A stretch of 64,000 nucleotides of DNA from Catenulispora acidiphila DSM 44928 (GTDB lineage Bacteria; Actinomycetota; Actinomycetes; Streptomycetales; Catenulisporaceae). Shown here one piece after another: positions 1 through 9,000 of the stretch. Position 1 is the first letter of the stretch, and every line of letters starts with the position of its first letter. The position numbers and the translations under genes were made by a program. Below the pieces are notes generated by a model that saw only the letters and a program-made list of their open reading frames with translations, made no database searches and was not told the DNA's origin. Location: contig NC_013131.1 in NCBI RefSeq assembly GCF_000024025.1, forward strand, positions 2,232,001-2,296,000. The letters are read 5' to 3'.

Positions 1-292
1 GCCCGACGCCGCAGTGCCCGGCCAGCGAAGTACGCGTGGCATGCAGCGCCTGCGCCGACAAAGCGAGGATGCGTTCGGCATACGGCAGAAGGGATTCCCC
101 AGCCGGCGTCAGGCTCACGCCGGTCGCGGCGCGGTGCAGCAAAGGCTGCCCGGTCCGCCGCTCCAGCTTGCGCAATTGCTGACTGAGCGCGGGCTGCGTC
201 TGGCCGAGGGCTTGCGCGGCGCGGCTGATGCTCCCGGCGCGCACCGCGGTGACGAACGCCCGAAGCAGCCCGGTCTCCAAGTCCTGGACCAT
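1..292 (-). CDS. LysR-family transcriptional regulator, N-terminal part
   Basis: The gene runs off the left edge; only about 97 codons from an ATG at 292 are visible. The translated start carries a classic LysR winged-helix: hydrophobic helix, then S-I-S-R-A-A-Q-A-L with Q-P-A-L-S-Q-Q-L-R-K-L-E, then the wing segment ending in L-T-P-A-G. LysR proteins are DNA-binding activators or repressors with a C-terminal effector domain, which lies outside the window. It is divergent from the PhzF-family gene with a 72-base gap, the usual arrangement for a LysR protein and its target, so control of the next two genes is inferred. The effector is unknown. Confidence 0.9.
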   Translation of the reverse strand, partial: MVQDLETGLLRAFVTAVRAGSISRAAQALGQTQPALSQQLRKLERRTGQPLLHRAATGVSLTPAGESLLPYAERILALSAQALHATRTSLAGHCGVG

Positions 293-364
293 AACGGATT
301 CTTATACCAGGGGGTCGAGAATCGCCAGTTCCTTTGACCTCCAGCCGCGCGTAGCGTCGCGATC

Positions 365-1249
365 ATGCAGTACTTCCACGTCGACGTCTTCTCGTCGCAG
401 CCCTACTCAGGCAACAGCCTCGCCGTGTTCCCCGACGCCACCGCGCTCACCGGCAGCCAGATGGCGCAGATCACCCGCGAACTGAGGCACTTCGAATCGA
501 TCTTCCTGCTCCCAGAGGGTGAGGGCGCGGACGTCCACCGCCGCCAAGCCCGCGTCTTCGACCTCATCGAGGAGCTGGACTTCGCCGGCCATCCCGTCCT
601 CGGCGCGGCATGTGTGCTGCACGAACTGCGCGGCAGCGAGACGCCGGAGACCTTGCCGGAGACCTGGAGCATCACGCTCCCGGCACGCACCGTGCAGATC
701 ACCACGCAGCGCCGAAGCCAAGGCCACTTCTCAGCCGTGCTCGATCAGGGTCAGGCAGAGTTCCGCGAAACGACCGCACCACACGACGTCGCCAGCTGGT
801 TCAGCCTGGACGACAAAGACCTCGACCCCGAACTCCCACCCCAGGTGGTCTCCACCGGCCTGCGCTACCTGATCCTCCCCGTCCGCCCCGGTACGTTGGA
901 ACGAGCCCGGATCGCCATACCAGACCTCGATATCCGCCTCGAGGCACTGGGAGCCCAGTTCGCCTACCTCCTGGACGCGGAAGCCATGGAGGGCCGGCAC
1001 TGGAACAACGACGGCGTCCTCGAAGACGTCGCCACAGGAAGCGCCGCCGGCTGCGTAGCCGCCTATCTGCGCCGCCACGACCGCCTCGGCGACGGCGAGA
1101 CCGCCACACTCCACCAAGGCCGTTTCCTCGACCGCCCCAGCACGATCACCCTCCGAGCCCACGGTTCCGGCACCGACATCTCTTCCGTCGAAGTGGAAGC
1201 CGACGTGGTGTTCGTCGCACGAGGCACGCTCGATCGGATCCCAGCATGA
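365..1249 (+). CDS. PhzF-family isomerase (phenazine biosynthesis-like)
   Basis: A 294-residue protein of the usual PhzF length. The N-terminus (Q-Y-F-H-V-D-V-F then a G-N-S-L-A-V-F motif) and the C-terminal E-D-V-A-T-G-S-A-A-G signature are typical. Glu44 sits where the catalytic glutamate of PhzF (Glu45 in the Pseudomonas enzyme) is found. PhzF proteins are diaminopimelate-epimerase-fold isomerases; only a few act in phenazine synthesis, and no other phenazine gene is present here, so the substrate is unknown. It overlaps the next gene by ATGA (1246-1249), implying translational coupling with an ornithine cyclodeaminase-family enzyme. Confidence 0.9.
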   Translation: MQYFHVDVFSSQPYSGNSLAVFPDATALTGSQMAQITRELRHFESIFLLPEGEGADVHRRQARVFDLIEELDFAGHPVLGAACVLHELRGSETPETLPETWSITLPARTVQITTQRRSQGHFSAVLDQGQAEFRETTAPHDVASWFSLDDKDLDPELPPQVVSTGLRYLILPVRPGTLERARIAIPDLDIRLEALGAQFAYLLDAEAMEGRHWNNDGVLEDVATGSAAGCVAAYLRRHDRLGDGETATLHQGRFLDRPSTITLRAHGSGTDISSVEVEADVVFVARGTLDRIPA

Positions 1250-2298
1250 GCACCGCGTCCAACGTCGGGCTGCCGATATTCGACGCCGCCGAGATCCGCG
1301 CCGCCGTCGGCTTCGAGGACCTGGTCGAACCCGTCGCGCGCGCCTTCGCCGACTACAGCCAGGGTCTCGGCGAGTCGCCGGTCTCGGTGTTCGCTCCCGC
1401 TGGACGGGACGGGGACGTGCACGTCAAATCCGCCTGGCTGCCCGGCTCACCGATCTTCGTCGTCAAAGTAGGCAGCTGGTTCGCCGAACGTGCGCGCCTC
1501 ACCGGCAACGGCGCGAGCGGCATGATCCTGGCTTTCGACGCGCAGACCGGCGATCCGGTCGCCCTACTCCGCGACGACCACCATCTGTCCGACGTACGAA
1601 CCGCAGCCGCCGGCGCGCTCGCCACACGGCTGCTGGCACGCCAAAACAGCAGCACCATCGGCGTGCTCGGCACCGGAGTCCAGGCATACCTCCAAGTCCT
1701 CGAGGCAGCTGCCGAGCGTCCCATCACCTCCGTCCGGATCTGGGGACGGCGAGCCGAACCCGCACAGCGCGTCGCCACCGCCCTACGGCGACGCCTACCC
1801 GGAGTGGACGTCCTAGAGGTACCGACAGCGCGTGAAGCCTGTGCCGGCGTTGACATTTTGATCACAGCCACCGGCAGTACGCAGCCGTTGGTCGAGCCCG
1901 ACTGGCTCGCGCCCGGCACGCACGTGACCTCGATCGGCGCCGACGACGCGGGCAAGGTCGAACTCGCTCCCGGCTGCCTCGCACGCGCCGACCTGGTCGT
2001 CGTGGACAGCCGCCAACTAACCGTCCTGTACGGCGATCTCGCCTACGCGCAGCACGCCGGAGTGCGGCTGAAGGCTCTGCCGACCGAACTCGGCGACCTC
2101 ATCGCCGGACGGACCCCGGGTCGCGCCGCCGATGAGCAGATCACCGTGTGCAAGCTGATCGGCTTGGGCGTGCAGGACCTGGCAGCGGCGAACACCACGC
2201 TGGAGCGCCTGAACAGCGCGGACGCCCCGAACCACTCGGACGATTCCCCCGCTCCCCACCGTCAGCCAGCCAGCGCAGTGGATCTGTCCTGGCGTTGA
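1246..2298 (+). CDS. Ornithine cyclodeaminase / mu-crystallin family protein
   Basis: A 350-residue protein. The start at 1246 is fixed by the ATGA overlap with the upstream stop codon; the open frame extends further upstream only as non-coding shadow. The Rossmann motif G-V-L-G-T-G-V-Q-A is near residue 140, preceded by H-V-K-S-A-W and a K-V-G-S-W-F strand, as in ornithine cyclodeaminase, L-alanine dehydrogenase (AlaDH/archaeal type) and ketimine reductases of this family. These enzymes use NAD(P) on amino acids or cyclic imines. Coupling to a PhzF isomerase suggests joint processing of an amino-acid-like compound, which is inference. The last 30 residues are low in structure and rich in Ser, Pro and His. 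Confidence 0.88.
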   Translation: MSTASNVGLPIFDAAEIRAAVGFEDLVEPVARAFADYSQGLGESPVSVFAPAGRDGDVHVKSAWLPGSPIFVVKVGSWFAERARLTGNGASGMILAFDAQTGDPVALLRDDHHLSDVRTAAAGALATRLLARQNSSTIGVLGTGVQAYLQVLEAAAERPITSVRIWGRRAEPAQRVATALRRRLPGVDVLEVPTAREACAGVDILITATGSTQPLVEPDWLAPGTHVTSIGADDAGKVELAPGCLARADLVVVDSRQLTVLYGDLAYAQHAGVRLKALPTELGDLIAGRTPGRAADEQITVCKLIGLGVQDLAAANTTLERLNSADAPNHSDDSPAPHRQPASAVDLSWR

Positions 2299-2364
2299 CA
2301 TCCGGGCCCGCTCCGTGACTCGATGGTCGGCGATGTTACCGAGAACATTGGGAGACCCCGACCG

Positions 2365-3639
2365 ATGAGCGCGATGAGCGAACAGATCCGCAACTGGGCT
2401 GGCAACGTCCTGTTCAGCCCTGCCCGGAGCCACCATCCGGCCTCGCTCGACGAGGTGCGGCAGACCGTCGCCGCGGCGCGGTCGGCACGCGTGCTCGGCA
2501 CCGGGCACTCGTTCAACCGGATCGCCGACACCGACGGCGACCTCCTCGTCCTCGACGCGATGCCGGCCGAGGTGCGGATCGATCCGGACGCGGGCACGGC
2601 GACCGTCCCGGCGGGCATGCGGCTCGCGGACCTCGCGGCGCAGCTGCACGCCGCCGGGTTCGCGTTGACCGCGCTACCCTCGCTCCCGCACATCTCCCTC
2701 GCCGGCGCCTGCGCGACCGGGACGCACGGCTCGGGCAACGCGAATCAGGGCCTTGCGGCGCTGGTGCGAGGGATGCAGCTCGTCGGGCCCGACGGCGACG
2801 TCGTCGAGCTGAAACGCGGTGAATCGGCGGACTTCGACGGCGCCGTGGTGGCGCTCGGGGCGCTGGGCGTCGTGACCGAGCTGACCGTGGACGTCGTGCC
2901 GACCTTCGACGTCGCACAGTTTGTCTACGAAGGCGTGGCGGTCCCGCAGCTGATCGCAGGGTTCGACGAAGTGTTCTCGGCCGGATACAGCGTCAGTGCC
3001 TTTACCGAGTGGCGAGGCGAGGCATCGGTCTGGGTGAAGGCGGCGCTGGCGCCGGGAGCGTCGGAGGCTTCCCATCCGGAGCCCGGCTGGCTCGGCGGTC
3101 ACCTCGCTGAGCACGCCGCGCACCCGATCCCCGGCATGTCCGCCGAGAACTGCACCGAACAGCTCGGCGTCCCGGGACCGTGGCACGAGCGCCTGCCGCA
3201 CTTCCGTCCCGGCTTCACCCCGAGCAGCGGTGAGGAACTGCAATCAGAGTTCTTCCTTGCTCGCTCGCGAGCCGCCGAGGCGCTGGACGCAGTGCGCGAA
3301 CTCGGTCCGCTCATCGCACCGGTCGTGCAGATCTCCGAGGTGCGGACCGTGGCGGCCGACGCCCTGTGGCTCAGCCCGGCCTACCAGCGCGACAGCGTCA
3401 CGATCCACTTCACCTGGGTCGCCGATCGCGCTGCCGTGGAACCGGCGCTCGCCGCCGTCGAGGCGGCGCTATTGCCGCTCGGCGCGCGTCCGCATTGGGG
3501 GAAGGTGTTCTTGAGCGGGCCGGCGGCGGCGCTTGCGGGGTATGAGCGCGCCGACGACTTCCGGAAACTGCTGGCGCGGCGCGATCCCGAAGGGAAGTTC
3601 CGCAACGAATTCGTGCGGCGGCTGTTCCCCGCCGGCTGA
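2365..3639 (+). CDS. aldO: FAD-linked alditol oxidase (AldO-like)
   Basis: A 424-residue flavoprotein of the D-arabinono-lactone oxidase/alditol oxidase family. The ATG at 2365 follows a GGGAGA ribosome site at 2351-2356; an ATG nine bases later is also possible. The FAD-binding part has G-T-G-H-S-F with His48 at the position of the covalently flavinylated histidine (His46 of Streptomyces AldO). The substrate domain keeps S-E-V-R (the Glu and Arg of the AldO active site) and an H-W-G-K lysine near the C-terminus. Such enzymes oxidise polyols such as xylitol or sorbitol with oxygen, giving H2O2. It is cytoplasmic and not obviously co-transcribed with the upstream pair (66-base gap). Confidence 0.85.
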   Translation: MSAMSEQIRNWAGNVLFSPARSHHPASLDEVRQTVAAARSARVLGTGHSFNRIADTDGDLLVLDAMPAEVRIDPDAGTATVPAGMRLADLAAQLHAAGFALTALPSLPHISLAGACATGTHGSGNANQGLAALVRGMQLVGPDGDVVELKRGESADFDGAVVALGALGVVTELTVDVVPTFDVAQFVYEGVAVPQLIAGFDEVFSAGYSVSAFTEWRGEASVWVKAALAPGASEASHPEPGWLGGHLAEHAAHPIPGMSAENCTEQLGVPGPWHERLPHFRPGFTPSSGEELQSEFFLARSRAAEALDAVRELGPLIAPVVQISEVRTVAADALWLSPAYQRDSVTIHFTWVADRAAVEPALAAVEAALLPLGARPHWGKVFLSGPAAALAGYERADDFRKLLARRDPEGKFRNEFVRRLFPAG

Positions 3640-3749
3640 TCGCGATCCGTCGAGTCGGCTCGGCGTCGGGCTCTCCGGTGGCGCATCCCGCCTGGGGTGG
3701 ACACGATAGAGGTGGCAGTTCGAACGGTGCCTAGTCCTGGGAGGCGATC

Positions 3750-4166
3750 ATGGCCACTGCCAAGGACATCATGCATCCCGGTGCCCAGTGGATCTCCCGC
3801 GAGGAGACGTTGGACCGTGCCGCGCAGCTGATGCGCGAACTCGACGTCGGCGCCCTGCCGGTCAGTGACGAGAACGAGCGGTTGTGCGGCATCATCACCG
3901 ACCGCGACATCGTCGTGAAGTGCGTGGCGCTCAGCCTGGACCCCTCGCACATCCGCTGCGCCGACCTCTGCGAGGGCACGCCCCGCTGGATCGACGCCGG
4001 CGCGGACGTCGGCGAGGTCCTGCACGAGATGGAGAGCCGCCGCATCCGCCGCATGCCGGTGGTCGAGGACAAGCAGCTTGTCGGCATGATCAGCGAGGCC
4101 GACCTGGCGGCGCACCTGAGCGAGCGGCAGTTGGCGGAGTTCGTCGAGCGGATCTGCGCTACGTAG
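3750..4166 (+). CDS. Tandem CBS-domain protein, HRP1-like
   Basis: A 138-residue protein made only of two CBS motifs. The pattern (T-A-K-D-I-M at the N-terminus, G-A-L-P-V, I-I-T-D-R-D-I-V, R-R-M-P-V-V and L-V-G-M-I-S-E-A-D) closely follows mycobacterial hypoxic response protein 1 (Rv2626c) over its whole length. A GGGAGG ribosome site stands at 3739-3744. Stand-alone CBS pairs bind adenosyl nucleotides and act as energy or stress sensors, but the ligand and partner of HRP1 are not settled. It is followed within 30 bases by a strong hairpin shared with the convergent LLM gene. Confidence 0.9.
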   Translation: MATAKDIMHPGAQWISREETLDRAAQLMRELDVGALPVSDENERLCGIITDRDIVVKCVALSLDPSHIRCADLCEGTPRWIDAGADVGEVLHEMESRRIRRMPVVEDKQLVGMISEADLAAHLSERQLAEFVERICAT

Positions 4167-4191
4167 CGCTCTACCGCCCTAGCGCCGTTAT

Positions 4192-4247
4192 GCCGAGACG
4201 GTGTCAGTGCCGACGCAAACTCGCGTCGGCACTGACACCGTCTCGGC
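4192..4247. terminator. Perfect 25-bp hairpin between convergent genes
   Basis: Arms 4192-4216 and 4223-4247 are exact reverse complements over 25 bases with a 6-base AAACTC loop. It lies 25 bases after the CBS gene and 12 bases after the end of the LLM oxidoreductase gene on the other strand, so it can act as a terminator for both. There is no T-tract, which is common for actinobacterial terminators. Confidence 0.85.
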
Positions 4248-4259
4248 GTTCAGTCAGAT

Positions 4260-5138
4260 CTAGCTCTTGCCCAAGCCGAACCGCTCAGCGAATTCCACCA
4301 GCTGAGCGCACTGCTCATCCGGCTCCCCAGCCGGGGCACCGACCACGACGCGCGTGACGCCGTCCGCTGCCATCCGCTCGGCCGCCTCGGGCGACATCTC
4401 CAGCGATCCCATGCGCGTGTGGGCGATCGCGCCGGGGTCGCGCCCGGCTTCTTGCGCCGTCGTTTTCACCAGCTCCCACAACGCCTTGCGGTCCTCGTCG
4501 GTGAGCGAGCCGCCGGGCAGCCAGCCGTCGCCGCGCAGTCCGGCGCGCCGGGCGGCAGCCGCGCTCGAACCGCCGACGTGGATCGGCAACCCGGCTTCCG
4601 TCAGCGGCTTCGGGTAGCTGTAGACGTTGTCCAGGTTGAAGAACTCGCCGTGGAAGACCGCGCCGGCCTCGTCCTCGGCCCACAGCGCGCGCATCACGTC
4701 GATCGCCTCGTCGGTGCGGCGGCCGCGGGTGGCGTAGTCGACGCCGACCGCCGCCGCCTCGCCGGGCAGCGCGCCGACGCCGATGCCGAGCAGCCGCATG
4801 CGACCGCGCGAGAGCACGTCGATGGTCGCCAGGCGCTTCGCCAGGGTGACCGGGTGGTGGTAGGGAAGCAGCAGGATTCCGGTGCCCAGCACCAGATGCT
4901 CGGTGTTGGCGGCGACGAAGGTCAGGATGTCCAGCGGGTCCGGGAACGGGATGTCGGTGGGCAGTTGCCAGCCACCGATCTGCGCTCCCGGGTAGACGGC
5001 GACGTGTTCGGGCACGTACAAGGCTTCAAAGCCCGACTTCTCGGCTTGTTGAGCCACCGTGACCAGGCGGTCCGGGTCGGCGCCGAAGAAGGGCGTGGTG
5101 TAGGAGAGAGCGAAAGTCGGCATCCCATGATTCACCAC
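4260..5138 (-). CDS. LLM-class (F420-dependent type) oxidoreductase
   Basis: A 292-residue luciferase-like TIM-barrel protein. The run L-Y-V-P-E-H-V, the F-V-A-A-N-T-E-H-L-V-L-G-T-G-I-L-L-L-P strand and R-M-R-L-L-G-I-G-V-G are typical of the actinobacterial LLM group (TIGR03619-like) that mostly uses coenzyme F420. Substrate cannot be read from sequence. The GTG at 5138 starts only 7 bases after the methyltransferase stop, so it is the third gene of an operon with the AfsR-like regulator and the methyltransferase; an internal ATG at 5123 is an alternative start. It ends at the strong convergent hairpin. Confidence 0.85.
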   Translation of the reverse strand: MVNHGMPTFALSYTTPFFGADPDRLVTVAQQAEKSGFEALYVPEHVAVYPGAQIGGWQLPTDIPFPDPLDILTFVAANTEHLVLGTGILLLPYHHPVTLAKRLATIDVLSRGRMRLLGIGVGALPGEAAAVGVDYATRGRRTDEAIDVMRALWAEDEAGAVFHGEFFNLDNVYSYPKPLTEAGLPIHVGGSSAAAARRAGLRGDGWLPGGSLTDEDRKALWELVKTTAQEAGRDPGAIAHTRMGSLEMSPEAAERMAADGVTRVVVGAPAGEPDEQCAQLVEFAERFGLGKS

Positions 5139-5145
5139 GCCTACT

Positions 5146-6024
5146 CTAGGCGGGCTTGCGGGCCAATGCGCCGACGAACGGCGCGATCGCGCTGGGGCTC
5201 TCGGCCAGGCTGGGCAACCACACGCGGATGTCCGTCACGCCCGGCGGCTGGATCTCGAGGCCGGCGAGCCAGGGCGTGATCTGCCCGGCCGTGCGCGGCG
5301 TGACCGGCACGCCGGTACGCGTCGCGTAGTCGCGCACCGCCGCCTTCTGCCCCTCGGGCGCGTCTTCGTCGGGACCGCCGTGGGACAGCGCGAGGTAGCT
5401 GCCCGGCACGCAGGGTTCCATGAACGCGCTGATGATGCGCTCGGGGTGGATCGTGTCCGGAATGAAGTGCAGGACCGAGAACAGCAGGACGGCGACCGGC
5501 TTGGTCCAGTCGATCGTGTCGCGCACCAGCGGGTGGTCCAGGACGGCGTCGGGCTCGCGGAGGTCGGCCAGCGCCGCGTGGGCGGTGGCGTTGTCGGCGA
5601 GTAAAGCCCGCGCGTGGGCTATGGCTATCGGATCCAGGTCGATGTAGACGACCGTCGCGTCGGGATCGGCGGCTTGCGCGACCTCGTGGACGTTGCCGAC
5701 CGTGGGGACGCCGGAGCCGAGGTCCAGGAACTGCGTGATCCCGCGCTCGGTCACCAGGTTCTCGACGAGATGCCGCAGGAACGAGCGATTCGCCTGGGCC
5801 GAGGCGGGCAACTTGGGCATCGCCTCGGCGGCACGACGCCCGGCCTCACGGTCCGCTTCGAAGTTCTGTGAGCCGCCGAGCCAGAAGTCATAGATGCGCG
5901 CCGGGCTCGGACGCTCCGGGTCGACCTCGGGCAGGCTCAGCGCCAACTCTGCTGCGTCGATCGAGTCCATGACAGGACATTGTGGCATCTGCGCTGCCGT
6001 GTCGCTTGTCGGTGGACACGTCAT
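5146..6024 (-). CDS. SAM-dependent methyltransferase, DUF574 (Methyltransf_19) family
   Basis: A 292-residue protein with the family's hallmarks: S-P-A-R-I-Y-D-F-W-L-G-G near residue 40, the SAM-binding F-L-D-L-G-S-G-V-P-T near residue 100 and V-V-Y-I-D-L-D-P. This family is strongly expanded in actinomycetes and its substrates are unknown. The ATG at 6024 overlaps the stop of the AfsR-like gene (ATGA, 6021-6024), which favours that start; an ATG at 5970 would remove 18 poorly conserved residues. Operon membership with an AfsR-like regulator and an LLM oxidoreductase suggests a small-molecule modification role, which is inference. Confidence 0.9.
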   Translation of the reverse strand: MTCPPTSDTAAQMPQCPVMDSIDAAELALSLPEVDPERPSPARIYDFWLGGSQNFEADREAGRRAAEAMPKLPASAQANRSFLRHLVENLVTERGITQFLDLGSGVPTVGNVHEVAQAADPDATVVYIDLDPIAIAHARALLADNATAHAALADLREPDAVLDHPLVRDTIDWTKPVAVLLFSVLHFIPDTIHPERIISAFMEPCVPGSYLALSHGGPDEDAPEGQKAAVRDYATRTGVPVTPRTAGQITPWLAGLEIQPPGVTDIRVWLPSLAESPSAIAPFVGALARKPA

Positions 6025-9000
6025 TCAGTGGTCGGGCCGCCTTGCGATTCTGCTTGCTGGAGATGGCTTTGGGCGCGATCGTGCAGGCCAAGACTCGTGT
6101 ACGCCTCGCAACGGGAACGGTGCGCCTGGCTCTGTTCGGCGACGGCGCCGATCTGTTCGGCAATATCGAGGGCTGATTCGCACGCCTCGATCGCGCCCTG
6201 GATATCGCCGCGGGCGGCAAGCATGGTGCCCTGCGCCAGGCGGACTTGCGCCAGCCGTAGCTGGTCGTGCGTTTGCTCGGCGAGGTCGATTGCGTGCCGG
6301 GTTTCTTCGAACGCTGCGTTGCGGTCTCCGAGGTTGATGTGCGCGGTGGCGAGCAGGATGAGGCACTCGATTTCGCTGCGGTGGTCATTGAGTTCGCGGA
6401 ACTGCAGGAGCGCGGTTCGCGTCGATGTCAGGGAACGGTGATAGTCGCCGGCGTGTTCGTAGACGGCGCCGATGTTGTAGCCGAGCACAGCGGTGATGAG
6501 CGGGTCGCCGAGCGCTGCGGTCAGGGTGCGGGCCTCTTGGAAGAAGGCGAGCGCCTCCTGGTCGTGGTCGGCCTGGCGGTGCATTTCGCCCAAGTTGTTG
6601 AGGACGTCGGCGATGGCCGCGAGGTCGTTCTGCTGCCGGGCGATGTCCAGCGCGTGGTGGCCACGGGAGAAGGCTTCGTCCAGGTGGCCTTGCTTGAACG
6701 CGGTGACGGCCCATTGGTCCTCGGCTACTGCCACCCGGGTGTGGTCGCCGAGGCTCTCGTAGAGCGCGGCTGCCGTGCGGAAGGCTTGCAGGGCTTCGTC
6801 GTGGCGTTCGGCGGCGTCGTGGGCGCGTCCGATCTGGAAGTGGGCGTCGGCTTGGCCGTAGCGGTCGTTGGCGGCGTTCCAGATGGCCAGCGCGGCGTTG
6901 GCGGCGTCCACTGCGACGTCGAGTTGGTTGGCGCGGATGAGGAGCCCGGCCTGGTCGGTCAGCAGACACGCGGTGACGGCGTCCGGGTTGCCGCCGGGGA
7001 AGTCGCCTTTCGGGGCGGCGAGCAGTTCATCGATGTGCTCGAGCGCTTGCGGCCAGCGTCCGCGCCGGTCCAGGTGTTGGGCGAGCACGTGCGGGATCAG
7101 CCCGACCTGTATTCCGCGGCCGAGTTGGACCGACCAGGTGGTGACCGCCGCCAGGTTGAGGTGCTCGGTGTCGAGCCAGGTGCGCGCCTGCTCGGTGGTG
7201 TCGAGGTTGACGCCCTCGACCTGAGCGGAGGCTGCGGGGTAGTGCAGTTCGCGGCGGCGAGGCTGGAGCGCGTGATCGGCGCGTGCGGCGGCGGCTTTGT
7301 AGAACGTTATGGCGCGGCCGACTGCCTGGCGGTTATCAAGGTTCTGCTGCTCGTCTCCCTGGACCAGGATGTATTGGCGGAGCAGGTTGTGCAGGCGGTA
7401 GCGGTGCGCGCTCGCGAGGTTCAGGAGCCGGTGGTCCACCAGGGCGTCGAGCCTGATGTCGGTGTCGGCCAGCGCCGCGCCGGACATCGCGGCGGCGGCC
7501 GGCAGGCCGATGTCGGGACCGGGGTGGGCGGCGATGTAGCGGAGCAGGTCCCGCAGTGTGGGGCTGAGGGTTTGGTAGGACATTGCGAAGGCGGTGTGGA
7601 TCGGGCTGGTCAGGGGGTCGTCGGCGAGCGACTGCGAGGTCGTGGACAGGCGCGAGACCAGGTCGCCGACCGTCCAGACCGGTCGGCTGCGCAGGTGGCC
7701 GGCGGCGACCGTGATCGCCAGAGCCAGACCGCCGCAGCACTGGGTGAAGCTGGCGAGGTCATCGTCCTCTGGCAGGGTCCTGTCAGTGATGTGAGACAGG
7801 AGCGCTGTGGCTGCGGAGTCGGGCAGCGGACCGAGGGTGTACTGGCGGTTGCCGGGCGTCCCGGTCAGGCGGCGGCGCGAGGTGATCAGGACGATCGTGC
7901 CGGCTGTCGCGGGGATCAGCAGCTCGATCTGGGCGGTGTCCAGGACATCGTCGAGCAGGATCAGCAGGCGGCGGCCGCTGGTGCGTTTTCGCCATAGCGC
8001 GCCGAGCGCTGGCACGGTGTCGGCGCGGGCCAGTTCGCGGTAGGGCGTGCCGATCGCGTCCAGGAGCTGGGTCAGGGCTTGGCGCTGGTCCAGGGGCGGG
8101 AGGTACGGATCGTGCGAGTGCAGGTTCAGCTGGAGCGCGCCGTCGGGGCAGTGTGAGCGCAGGAGGTGCGCCGCCTGGAGGGCGAGCGTCGTCTTGCCGA
8201 TGCCGGCCAAGCCGTCGATGAGGAAGGTCGCGCCCCGTTTGCCCGGTCGCAGGTCCGCGGCGACGGCAGCGAGGATCGCGGCGAGTTCTTGTTCGCGTCC
8301 TGCGACGTAGGGCGGATCGGGGTCGAGGGTGTCGATGGCGCGGGGCGTGACCGGCTGGGCGGGTGCTGCCGCCGCCGGGTGCTGCGCGGAGCCGTTGAGC
8401 AGGCGCTGGTGGAGCTGGCGGAGTTCGGCGCGGGGGTCCGTGCCTGCCTCGTCGCGAAGGCGGATGCGGACCTCGTGATAGAGCGTCAGGGCATCGCCGG
8501 GACGTCCGGCGCTGTCCAAGGCGATCATCAGCAGCTCGATGACGCGCTGGTCGATCCGGCTGCCCGAAGCCAGCTCGGTCAGCTCGGCGACAGCGTCATC
8601 GGCATTGCCGCCGGTCTGGAGATCCAGCTCGAGGCGCTTGAGCAACGCGGTGCGGCGCTTGTCGGTCAGGACGCGCCGCATGGTCTCGGCCCACGTCCCA
8701 GGCAACCCCGCCAACGGCTCGCCGTTCCACAGCCCCTCGGCCTCGCGCAGCAACTCCCGCGCCGAGTCCGGATCCTGCCCGGCGTGCGCCTGAGCCCGCG
8801 AAACCAAAAGATCGAAATAATGCACGTCGACCTGGTCCGCCGGAACGTCGATGCGATAGCCGGCCTGATTGCTGGCGATGACTTCCGCCTGCTCAGAGGC
8901 CTCCCGCAACCGCCGCCGCAACCGCGAAATGTGCGCCTGCAACGTCGCCCGAAACTGCTCCGGAGGCCGCTCCCACAGCCGATCGGCAAGTGTCTGCGTA

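Noticed and set aside
610-1245. N-terminal extension of the ornithine cyclodeaminase-family frame
   Set aside because: This stretch is an Arg/Pro-rich shadow of the PhzF gene; the ATGA overlap fixes the true start at 1246.
365-2298. Phenazine biosynthesis locus
   Set aside because: Only a PhzF-family gene is present; other phz genes are missing and most PhzF homologs are unrelated to phenazines.
6267-7997. Plus-strand open frame of 576 codons
   Set aside because: It is antisense to the AfsR-like gene, whose motifs are unmistakable; the translation has no domain character.
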